Shown piece after piece: positions 55,248 through 64,000 of a DNA stretch of 64,000 nt. The DNA is from Daedaleopsis sinensis (Eukaryota; Basidiomycota; Agaricomycetes; Polyporales; Polyporaceae). Under the pieces are notes generated by a model. It worked only from the letters and a program-made list of their open reading frames with translations. It did no database searches and had not been told where the DNA came from. A program made the translations under genes and the position numbers. Where the stretch lies: assembly GCA_033807695.1 (NCBI GenBank), contig CM066304.1, positions 744,001 through 808,000 of the forward strand, written 5' to 3'. Position 1 is the first letter of the stretch. Every line of letters begins with the position of its first letter.

Positions 55248-55529
55248 TCAGTGACCGGGTTTTGATTTTCCTTCGTGGTTCCTTTTGTACTGCTAGATGT
55301 TCTCGTGGTACTTTGACGACTTGTCCGTTCGCTGAGGACTCTTCTTCGCTTCACTCTTCTTCGTTTCTAGGTATTATGAAAACACTCACCGTGTTTCTAG
55401 CTATAACGTATTGTACCCTCTGTAGCACATCAACCACACACTGGCAGTAGACACATCGTGGACTTCGACCTATTCATGTAAATCAGATATTCGTCTCGAG
55501 ATACATTAACGCACATGAGATCGTTGAGT

Positions 55530-56657
55530 TTACTGCTGTGCGGTCCCGCATCTATCCTCTAACTGCTCTTCTTCCTTGCGCAATCGAGCCATTGTCGCTT
55601 CAAGGACTTTCCGCCGTCTCTCCTCCGGAGAGTCTCCTGCAGAACCTGCGCTGCGATAGCCGAGAGAGTGCGAGCCCCCGAGGACATATTCGTGCGCTTC
55701 AGCTTCGAGTGCGGAATGTGACGGGTCGAAACCAGGAGCAGTTAGGTGATGCGTGCCCGCAGCTTCAGCGCGCTCGAACTCTGCCACCTCTCGGTTAAGA
55801 GTCGAATTGAGTTCCTTGAACTAGATAAAATGTATCAATGGCGCGTCTCGGGCACTACTGACAAGTACACTGCTGCTCACATTGTTGTCGTGGTCTCCCC
55901 ATACGTTATGCGTGAGCTCGTGGCAGAGGACCTTGCGCACGTCCTTGTACAGTCGGAAGCCGTCATAACGGTCCGTGCGCAGACGCAGTTTGATGGCCTG
56001 CCCGGCGTTTACATTGAGTCCTAGCAGGTGCGGCTGCTCGTGCGGAGCAAGCTCGGTCAGCACGCCGACAGAGAACTCGTGCGTGCGCATGACATGTTGG
56101 ATTGCCGGATCGTTCGCGAGGCGTGTGAGGAGGTCGCGTGCAGAAGACGGGTTTAGTAGGTGAGGCAAGGGTTCGATTCTGTGGAAAGTATACTGGGCGT
56201 CGGATGAAGGGGTCGCAGGACCGGTAGATCGAACCTGCCAATCAACAGGATGAGCAACTCAAGTTAAACAAAAGAATGGGGGTACAAGACGCTAATAATG
56301 AGATCATCAAATGGTGAGTGCATGACAACGTACCTTAGCGTGTGGTCGCTGCGCTCGCTCCCGCAGAATACGCTCCTTCCGCTGATGCTCGCTCTCTGTA
56401 GCCCTCATTCCGCCCAACTCTTCTGCTGTCGGTCCAACCAATTGTATCTTGATCCCATTCTTGATCCCGGCTTGCTCTATACTTGCGTCGTCCTGGACGG
56501 ACTTTCTGCCCTTGTACAAGAGCTTCTGATTCTCCGGTGGAACTGAGGTTATTTCCTCGAGACGTCCATGAAGATACGCAAGCGTCGCATCGGGTAGGAG
56601 CGAGAGAGGGTGTATGTTGCCTCGGTAAGAGATAGTTAAGTTAATTTCGGTAGTCAT
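55530..56657 (-). CDS. Ubiquitin-like/WLM-domain metalloprotease (Wss1-related)
   Basis: Fusion of an N-terminal ubiquitin-like domain with a WLM zinc metalloprotease domain, the family of Wss1-type proteases linked to DNA-protein cross-link repair and sumoylated protein turnover. Three exons: 56657-56334, 56234-55881, 55820-55530; 322 aa. Residues 1-76 give a ubiquitin-like fold (LPDATLAYLHGRL, ENQKLLYKGRK). The WLM part has IRTHEF-like HVMRTHEFSVGVLTEL, LGLNVNAGQAIKLRLRTD and the active-site motif HELTHNVWGDHD (about 213-224: two His and Glu for zinc and catalysis, plus the third His). The C-terminus holds a Glu-rich coiled segment (SPEERRRKVLEATMARLRKE). No SUMO-interacting motif is certain. 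The ubiquitin-like domain sets it apart from yeast Wss1. Confidence 0.88.
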
Positions 56658-57559
56658 GGGAGGATTAAAAGCTTTGGTGGATAGGTATGGACGGGAGGTG
56701 GTGGTGGTGGTACGTTGGTGGAAGCGTCGTAAGCAAGTCCGAGGGATTCGGAAATGCCCGGAAATGCCCGGACCGCAGTTATGTCAGGATAGTGATGTCA
56801 TTGTAGCCGAGCTTACCAATTTTGAAGGCAACTTTAAAGTGTAAGAGTCTTTCAGAGAGAGCTCGAGCGACGAGAACAATTACAGTGAAGAGCAAGACAT
56901 GCATGTTTTGCCGTATGTGTCTAAGTAGTTTGAAGCTTTCTGTTCCAGTACTAGTCAGTTCTAACCGGTTGACTCTTCAAAGCTTCATTATCGGTCATTA
57001 ATGATTATAGTAGGCAGCCTGACCGAATCGGCTCTGAACTTTAACGCAGAAGACATATACAGGTGTTTGCCTGCTGGGGCCGATGCAGCGCTCGAGCTTT
57101 TGAATAGTTCAAGCTGTACTCAGTGTCGACGGCTTTTCAATGTATTTCAGAGAGTAGTGGTAGGGCTTGGTGCGGTTGAGCTATTAACGGATGACTAAAT
57201 AAGGCAAATGCGGACCCCAGATGGCCTCAGGCACGTGTTACAGTTCTGAAATGGGCGAAACCGCGGCATCCTCGCGTGACCTGGCCTGCTTTCCTCCAAA
57301 TCGTCATCCTTTCCCTCCACCATCTCGCGCAACGGCAGTACTGGTAGACGTTGACACCGATGTCCTCAATCTTCCAGGGTCGCCGCAAGCAACAGCGGCC
57401 AGTTCCAGTAGCAAACAATCATGGTATGTCTCCTGACATAAGGGGTAAATCTCCCTACTCACCTCCTCCTGAACAGATCCATGGGGACTGCGCGAGGATG
57501 GTCCTGTAGATGAGGAAGAGGCAAGCACATCCAACGCACGCACAACCGCCGTCAGGATC
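56658..57559. other. Intergenic stretch, nothing recognised
   Basis: Divergent promoters of the metalloprotease and the next gene are expected here. The open frames (57,001-57,198; 57,221-57,436) lack motifs. Confidence 0.35.
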
Positions 57560-58330
57560 ATGCATACCATGCGGAGATTTTCGTACTCAGGTACCCCAAA
57601 GAAACGCGACCGCGGGTTCTCGGTGCGTGGCATGCATTATGATCATGCATATCCTCACCGGGCCGTACAGGATGGAGGGATGTACTCGACGCCTGCAGAG
57701 ACCAGCCCCCCAACGCCGTCTCGCTACAACTTCCACGATAGGCCCGATACACGACCGACGATCGAGCAAATAGCCATGGGCCTCCATATCTCCCGCACAC
57801 CACATCTTCTCTCCTCTCGTTCCTCCTCCTCCCCGCACGTCCACGGCCACCTCCACCACAGCTCAAGCGGACGTAGCGTTGACTTGTCACGGCCACACAA
57901 CCAGTTGCTCGCGCGTCCGACCCAGCACACACGGCGCGCATCCACGTCCGCTGTTATCCTCCCCCCTCCTCCACTACGGTCATCTTTGAAGAAGACGACG
58001 CGTCCCCCGACGTCCGAGAGCGCGACGCTTGCCCCCTCAGCGTCGGATGCCTCGCTGTCCACCCTCGCCACGAGGACGTCGAACGGACCGGCCACCCCGC
58101 GGTCCACGCAGAGTGCTCCCGTCACGTCATTCCCTGGGAAGTTGCGGCTCGAAATGCTCAGGTTGCTGCCTGGCAGGAAGAGCTCTATTTCTGCGGGGAG
58201 CTCGCGTTCCGACAGTCCCGGTATCATGACGCCTTCGTCGGACGCGGACTCGCTCACGGGAAGCTTGACCCCGCGGAAGTCGGTTCGGTTCTCCCCTGGA
58301 GTTCACGGCCCCTCTACAGAGGTCTCGTAA
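57560..58330 (+). CDS. Unknown basic, Ser-rich protein
   Basis: Single open frame of 256 aa starting MHTMRRFSYSGTPKKRDRGF. PTIEQIAMGLHISRTPHLL looks like a conserved short motif; the rest is Ser/Pro/Arg-rich, with LRSSLKKTTRPPTSES, GKLRLEMLRLLPGRKSS and an end RKSVRFSPGVHGP (the SVRF motif resembles a PP1-docking RVxF-like site, inference). No known domain. Confidence 0.6.
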   Translation: MHTMRRFSYSGTPKKRDRGFSVRGMHYDHAYPHRAVQDGGMYSTPAETSPPTPSRYNFHDRPDTRPTIEQIAMGLHISRTPHLLSSRSSSSPHVHGHLHHSSSGRSVDLSRPHNQLLARPTQHTRRASTSAVILPPPPLRSSLKKTTRPPTSESATLAPSASDASLSTLATRTSNGPATPRSTQSAPVTSFPGKLRLEMLRLLPGRKSSISAGSSRSDSPGIMTPSSDADSLTGSLTPRKSVRFSPGVHGPSTEVS

Positions 58331-58802
58331 TGTCTCCATTTCGGTTGCCATTATCCGCATTCTCTTCCGCCCTGGGGACGGTCGCCTCCCGGCCACCTAT
58401 CTATTCTCTATTTTGCATAACGTTCGAGATCACACTATCCATTCCGCCCCGACCCACATCACATACTGTAGTTAGAGTAGTTCAGCCACACCACACACAA
58501 TGCTTGGAGTTATCAGTCTATTCGTTATGTTGTGTGTAAAAGTAGACAGTCAATATCAGCCTATCCAGATATCAATTGAACTTGCGTCGCTCCGCGGCTC
58601 GGCAGTGGCGGACGTATGTCAGCGTCTCGAGCATCGACTGCGGCCGGCGTGTAATCTCCCTTCCTCCATCATCTTCCGACGTTCTTTTTCTCTTTTATCC
58701 TCGCTGACAGTTTACTTGTCCTCTCGTTACGACTACTTCTGCACGCACCGTCTCTCGATCTTCCAAGGCGCGGCTCGTTGAAGACTCTTTGATCAAGAAG
58801 CG

Positions 58803-61050
58803 ATGGCGCCGGTAGAGACGGAGTACTATGACCTGGTGCGCTGTGGGATGCCATGCGCGGGTGCGCAGAGGGACTGAATACGGCTTGTACGTGGGCAGTT
58901 GAGTGTCCCTACGGACGTGAACGATACCGACTTGAAGAAGGCGTACCGAAAGGCGGCGATCAAGGTACGTCTCGGAGGCCTTTCTGTCACTTCTTGGCTG
59001 AGGAATTGCCCCCTATGTTTCCTGAATACCTCTCGGAATCATTGCTTTTTGGTGGGGATATTATGGTCAGTTTCATCCGGACAAGAACCCGTCGCCGGAC
59101 GCCGAGGAGAAGTTCAAAGACATCAGGTTCGTCCTCCTTCCCGAACGTAGCGTGGCTCATGATCACCTCAACGCCGCACCCTCAGCAAAGCCTACCAGAT
59201 CCTCTCAGATCCAGTGAGTACATACACATATTGCCGCCGTCGTTGCGGTGCTGACTTTGTGCAGAACCTCCGCGCGGTGTACGATAAGAATGGCGCAAAG
59301 ATGGTACGCGCTTTTCAACGCACAGCTACGCAGATCTAAGCCCTTTCGGCTTATAGGTGGACAAGGAAGGCGGAGTGGGCATGGATGACGCAGCGGGCTT
59401 CTTCGCGAATGTGTTTGGAGGAGAGCGGTTCCGGGACTACGTGAGTGTATTCATCTGCATCTGTCCCCCTCCAGCGCCGACCGTAAACTCGCAGATTGGC
59501 GAGATATCGCTCATGAAAGAAATGACCTCTGTCGCAACTACGATGATGTCCGAGGAAGAGAAGGCAGAGGTAGAGCGCGAGATGAACGAAGGCGTGAGCG
59601 AGGTCCCTTCATCACCGCTTCCCGTGCCCCCCTCCCCCTCCCCCACCCCTACTCCCGCACCAGCTTCACCCCCTGTCATCGCTCCAGATAGCGCCGCACC
59701 CCCGGCACGCGCGTCCTTCGTTCCATCCCCAGCGCGCTCGCCATCGCCATCCTCCGTTTCTTCTCCTGCGCCGGGCACCCCAAGCGCGGCGGTGGACAGG
59801 GATCCCCTCACGGCGGTCTCTAAAAGTCCAGCGTCCTCCTCGTCCACGAACCTCAAAGACAAGGAGGTACAACGAGAGCGGGAGAAGGAGACGCACGGCA
59901 AGAAGCGCGCCAAGCTCACCCCCGAGCAGAAGAAGAAGCTGCAGGAGCTCGAGGACGAGCGCCGGAAGAACATGGAGGAGCGGATCGAGACGCTGAGCAA
60001 GAAGCTCGTCGACCGCCTCCGGCCGTTCGTCGAGGCGAAGCACCCGGGCAGCAAGGACGACCCGGAGACGGCCGCGTTCGAGCGCAAGATGAAGAGCGAG
60101 GCAGACGACATGAAGCTCGAGAGCTTCGGTGTCGAGCTGCTGCACACGATCGGCACCATCTACATCATGAAGGCGACTTCGTTTCTCAAATCGAGGAAGT
60201 TCCTCGGCATGTGAGTGCGCTGAAATTGCCCGCGATGGGCGCCGTGCTGACGCCCTAGTCAGTCCTGGGTTCTTCTCGAGGCTAAAGGAGAAGGGTGCGA
60301 TGGCGAAGGATGCCTGGGGTGTCATTGGCAGCGCGTGAGTCATCTTAACTCTGCAAAGTCTACGAGCGATGCTGATAACGTGTTATAGCATCGGCGTGCA
60401 GCAGACAATAGCGGTCAGTTCCTGCGACTCACCCCATATAACCTTTTACTTAACCATGGCCGCAGGAAATGGAGAAGTTGCAAGCGAAAGGCGAGCTCGG
60501 CGAAGAGGAGCTGCGTGCGCTGGAGGAGGACGTCACTGGCAAGATCATGCTCGCGTCCTGGCGAGGCACGCGGTTCGAAGTCTCACAGGTTCTCCGCGAG
60601 GTCGTAGACCGTGTATTGAAGGAGCACGGCGTGCCGGACCAAGTGCTGTACAATCGTGCAAAGGTACGACGACCCCCGCGATCTCTGTGCCACCGCAGCG
60701 TGCTCACGCTCAAATTCAGGGTCTGCTCCTCATTGGTGCGGTGTTCAAGTCGACAGTGCCCGACGAGACGGACGAGGAGCGTCGGGAACTTGAGCGGTGA
60801 GTCCTTTTGGCACGTGCGCTCTGTCGATGGCCCACTGACGTCGTGTAGAATGGTCGCCGAGGCTGCGGCCGGGAAGTCCAAACACCACCAAGTACGGACC
60901 GCTCAGCGGGCGAAACAGCGCGAAGCAGCGGCAGCGGCCGCTACTACCAGTGGTGCGACTATTACGCCTTCTACCAGCGCCGCGCCACATGTCAATGGAG
61001 ATAAAGCACCTGAAGAGAAAGCCACGACCCCGCCTGCGTCTACTGCGTGA
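58803..61050 (+). CDS. DnaJ (Hsp40) co-chaperone with X domain (CAJ1/DJP1-like)
   Basis: Class C J-protein; it stimulates Hsp70 ATPase and in yeast relatives helps peroxisomal or mitochondrial protein import. Twelve exons: 58803-58835, 58899-58964, 59071-59126, 59186-59213, 59265-59303, 59357-59440, 59495-60210, 60263-60334, 60389-60413, about 60466-60663, 60720-60796, 60849-61050; 531 aa. The J domain is at the N-terminus (DLKKAYRKAAIK, FHPDKNPSP with HPD at 35-37, KAYQILSDP). GFFANVFGGERFRDYIGEIS starts the DnaJ-X region. A Pro/Ser-rich insertion follows, then a coiled coil (KKKLQELEDERRKNMEERIE) and the rest of the X domain (FGVELLHTIGTIYIMKA, PGFFSRLKEKGAMAKDAWGV). It ends in an Ala/Thr-rich tail. 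It lacks the zinc finger of class A proteins. Confidence 0.93.
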
Positions 61051-63079
61051 CCTAGAAGGACGTCGTCCTTTCCGATCTCTCCGTATGGAGTGGCTAGCTT
61101 GTCGTCTGGTATGACGATCTGTGGAGGTATTGTACGCGTTCTGTTTAATCGCTTCGGTTTTGTCTTCACCCCCGCCCCCGCCCCGACACACACCACATAC
61201 ACATACACACATCAGAAACACATATACCTCGCACACCGCGATCCCGTCTCCCTTCGGTTTTGGCAATAGTTTGGGGGTTTTGGTTTGGTTGGTTCGAATG
61301 ATGGGCCCGTCAGTCTGACCTCGATTTCCATCCCCATAGACTATCTTGGTAGTACTCCGACTCTGACATGCTACAGCTACTATATACGCGTACGTATACA
61401 TACACCCTTCCTCAGTACTCAGTCCTCGCTCCTTGTCTGCTGTCTATGCGCTCTGTCACCGTGCCGCGCCGCATTTCCTTGGGAGTGCACGTGTCCGTTC
61501 CCACATAATTGTCCATGCTCTCTTTTTCGCTGTTCGTCCTCCCGGTGCCCTCGAAGTCTTGTGGTCGCGGCTTCTCGTCCTGCCTGGCTCTTCCAGGACA
61601 GCGTGTAGTGGAGGTCGGGAGATGGTTCGTAAGTGCTTACATTATAGTAATATGGCATGTTAACCCTTCTAGCATTGCCGGTGACCACCAAGCGAGTCTT
61701 GCCGACCCATTCTTTGCATGCGTACTCTATCTGAACGGTGCGTTCTTTCTGCTAGTAGACGACCGCGCGCATCTGACAACCAGGCTTCCCTGTGCAGAAC
61801 GGTATCAGAATCCTGTCAGCCTGACACCAATGCGTCTAAAGACACCTGTTCTGTTCGCGGTGTTAGAGATGATTGCGATGCACAGGATTTCATGCTCTCC
61901 GAACCTCCGTCACCTTCGCCGATAGCGTCGGATGGCAGTTTGAAATTTGCCCGATGGACGGGCAAGCTACAAGAACGCGCACCATTGCCGGGGCACTGTT
62001 TGCCAATTTCTTAAGAGCTTTCATCCGGCATGACTGCATATGTGAGCGTGGGACCGTGTTTGTGTGGTCACTGGTGCGTCCTCTACTCGGATCCTACAAA
62101 ACTACGTAGCGTCCGTCAGCTCCGCACCCACGAGCATCGGCTGTGGCGTCCTGCGGTAGACATCGTTCCTCTCGCCCATGTGATAAATAAGCAGCTAGTC
62201 TGGCAATTTCAACAGAGTTGGGTGGAAAGCCTCGATTGCTGACCGTACTAGTGCCTATTACTAGAGGTCTTTCTGATTCGCCGTTGGGCCAGCAAGGTTA
62301 TATGTGGATAGCACCTACTACCACCGAGGTGCGTCTTCTTCCTGTTTCTGTATCGTACATCTCGCTGACACAGCTTCCTCCATCGGTCCCTGGATTGAAT
62401 AGGGTCCACCGTCTATCGAACCACCAAGAAGTGTCCATAGTCGTTTGGCTTCTCCTCTCCTCCGTCTCGCATACAATTGCATCCCCTACATAACTGACCA
62501 CGAGAACCGATTGTCAGCTGACGATCACGACCAGCAGGGTATTCCCTCCAATACCAATATCTTCGTGAGTATATGGACCTTGTTACCCAAGCGCGTGCAC
62601 TCTCGAGTTGCAGACTGACCACCTAGTGACATCAGCTGTCAGCTGTCAACTTCAAGCTCAATATGATATTGACGATGTGCCGGGACACTCGTGTGGGCAG
62701 CCTGCAGGAGGTCACAGTGGAGCTAGACGACAGCTGAGCGCAGGGACCGCTTCCAGAACCAGCAACTTGGACCAGACACCGGTGCTTTGCGGTACGAGAA
62801 CGGGACGAGGCTGATTGGAGTTGGCAATAACCTCGACCCCGTGAGACCGTACGTGCTAGGTGCGGTTTGACAGTCAATAGTTCTTACCACTTCGGCGGAC
62901 AGATCAAAGACTCGGACACAACTAATGTACAGCAGGCGCCTGCTGCTTTTCTCTCAGCCGACATCACGCCGCCGAGTAAGTATTTGCTCGTGTCGTCTAT
63001 AGGAAATGCCGGCAGACATCTCTCGAAGCTATATATACGATACAGTGCGCCCCTTGGTAGCTCAAGCAGCGGCACAACC
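61051..63079. other. Two-kb stretch without a supportable gene; TATA box of the GH5 gene at its end
   Basis: The start is CA-rich with short CA/TA runs (61,180-61,230). Open frames up to 62,500 carry no motif. TATATATA at about 63,031 is the probable TATA box of the next gene, about 50 bp before its ATG. Confidence 0.4.
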
Positions 63080-64000
63080 ATGCAGCTTCTACCTCTTCTC
63101 AGCTTCTTCGCCCTCACGCTTCTAGCGCAGCTCTCCGCTGCAGCGAATACCTTCGCTGGGTCCAACCTGTACTATGCCGCGGGCCTCACGCAGGCCCAGC
63201 GCACGACGCTCCTTAAGTGAGTTCCGCTATGCGCGTGCCTTTCTGAGTCAAGACCACTGACGGCGGGATAGAGGTTTGCAGAGTGCTGGAATGAAGGTTC
63301 TCCGTGTCTGGCTCGACGGCCAGTCCAGCGCACAGAAGGTAGTTATTCTTCTGGGGTCCCCGACCACGACTGCCAGTCACTTATACCGCTCATACAGGGT
63401 ACGAACATTCAGCCTTTCCCCGACTTGGAACCGACCCAGATCTGCAACGGAGACGAGTCTTGCTACGATAACACCGTGCTGGAGCGCATCGACGAGTTCA
63501 TGCTTGACGCGCACTCATACGGCATCAAGGTCAGAACCTGCGCCTTTCTGTTCTATCGTTCCTTCCTGCTCACCTACTCTTACTCGTACAGCTCATTATC
63601 ACGATGCACAGCTTCAACGCCCTTCAAGCGGGGGACGTCTACGGGAAAATCTACGGCACTGGCTACTTCTACGAGCAGACTGCCCCGCAGCAGGCGTTCG
63701 ACAAGCGGCTCGTGCACATTCTGAACCACGTCCACACGACGCTCGGCCGCCCGTGGAAGCAGCTCAACGAGTACATCTTCGGCTTCGAGGCCGAAAACGA
63801 AGCTATGATTGGCAAGGTCCAGCTGTTTCGTGCCTATACTGTAGAGTCACACTGACACACCCATTCTGCTGCCGTATCAGGGAGAGGCGTACATTCAGTC
63901 CCACACCGCCTGGCAGTGCGACCGTGCGACGACGATCAAGAACCAACTAGGCAGTAACAGCGGGGTAAGGCTTCGGCCTCCAGTGCTGAGTCCCGATCCG
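63080..64000 (+). CDS. Secreted glycoside hydrolase, GH5 (mannanase/cellulase-fold) type, 5' part
   Basis: Secreted (beta/alpha)8-barrel glycosidase, probably acting on plant or fungal cell-wall beta-glycans. Exons so far: 63080-63216, 63272-63338, 63398-63529, 63592-63816, 63881-63964, then an intron; the gene runs past the window. The signal peptide is MQLLPLLSFFALTLLAQLSA. Barrel motifs are FAGSNLYYAAGL, GMKVLRVWLDGQSS, IKLIITMHSFNAL and YIFGFEAENEAMIG; the last ends in an N-E pair that fits the GH5 acid/base site. Assignment to a GH5 subfamily is not possible without the rest. Confidence 0.8.

Noticed and set aside
1..64000. CRISPR arrays, bacterial operons or ribosome binding sites
   Set aside because: The window is eukaryotic (spliceosomal introns, intron-bearing tRNAs, TATA boxes); no direct-repeat/spacer arrays are present.

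Overview
The window is nuclear DNA of a filamentous basidiomycete, most likely a wood-decay member of the Agaricomycetes (Polyporales-like). The genes have many 45-75 nt introns with GT(A/G)NGT...(C/T)AG borders, both tRNAs carry introns, coding DNA is GC-rich, and there is a Phanerochaete-type GH45 endoglucanase, a secreted GH5-type enzyme, fungal DUF6533 and DUF5648 families and a KDZ-associated CxC5/CxC6 gene. Exon limits were worked out by hand from reading frame, splice borders and paralogue comparison and may be off by a base in places.

Left part (1-29.7 kb): 3' end of a PSO2/SNM1 DNA repair nuclease, tRNA-Pro, proteasome ATPase RPT4, a wrecked DUF5648 gene, an intact DUF6533 membrane-protein gene (minus), a type II haloacid dehalogenase (minus), a class III aminotransferase, a GH45 endoglucanase (minus), an intact secreted DUF5648 protein, a decayed DUF6533 copy, an alcohol acetyltransferase-like enzyme, a large low-complexity ORF and a third DUF6533 copy.

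Middle (29,679-49,694): a 20.0 kb DNA transposon. It has 46-bp terminal inverted repeats differing at one base and an 8-bp target-site duplication (GAGAAACA), and it sits in the last exon of the third DUF6533 gene; the rest of that exon lies at 49,703-49,775 in the original frame. It carries at least seven genes: a six-exon CxC5/CxC6 protein with a putative D-D-E core (probable transposase), two paralogous five-exon genes with matching intron phases, a protein of about 1,280 aa with an acidic repeat tail, a 701-aa protein with a GRF-like cysteine cluster and Pro-rich linker, and two smaller ORFs. Minisatellites and hairpins lie near its ends.

Right part (49.7-64 kb): a single-pass membrane protein, tRNA-Arg, a decayed carboxymuconolactone-decarboxylase-like gene, a His-rich repeat protein, a ubiquitin-like/WLM metalloprotease (minus), an unknown basic protein, a DnaJ-X chaperone and the 5' part of a GH5-type secreted glycosidase.

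The two most unusual observations are the complete transposon with its empty site reconstructable in frame, and two 2-nt micro-exons that appear at the same two places in all three DUF6533 paralogues. These are required to keep frame, and give a continuous 338-aa model in the only intact copy.
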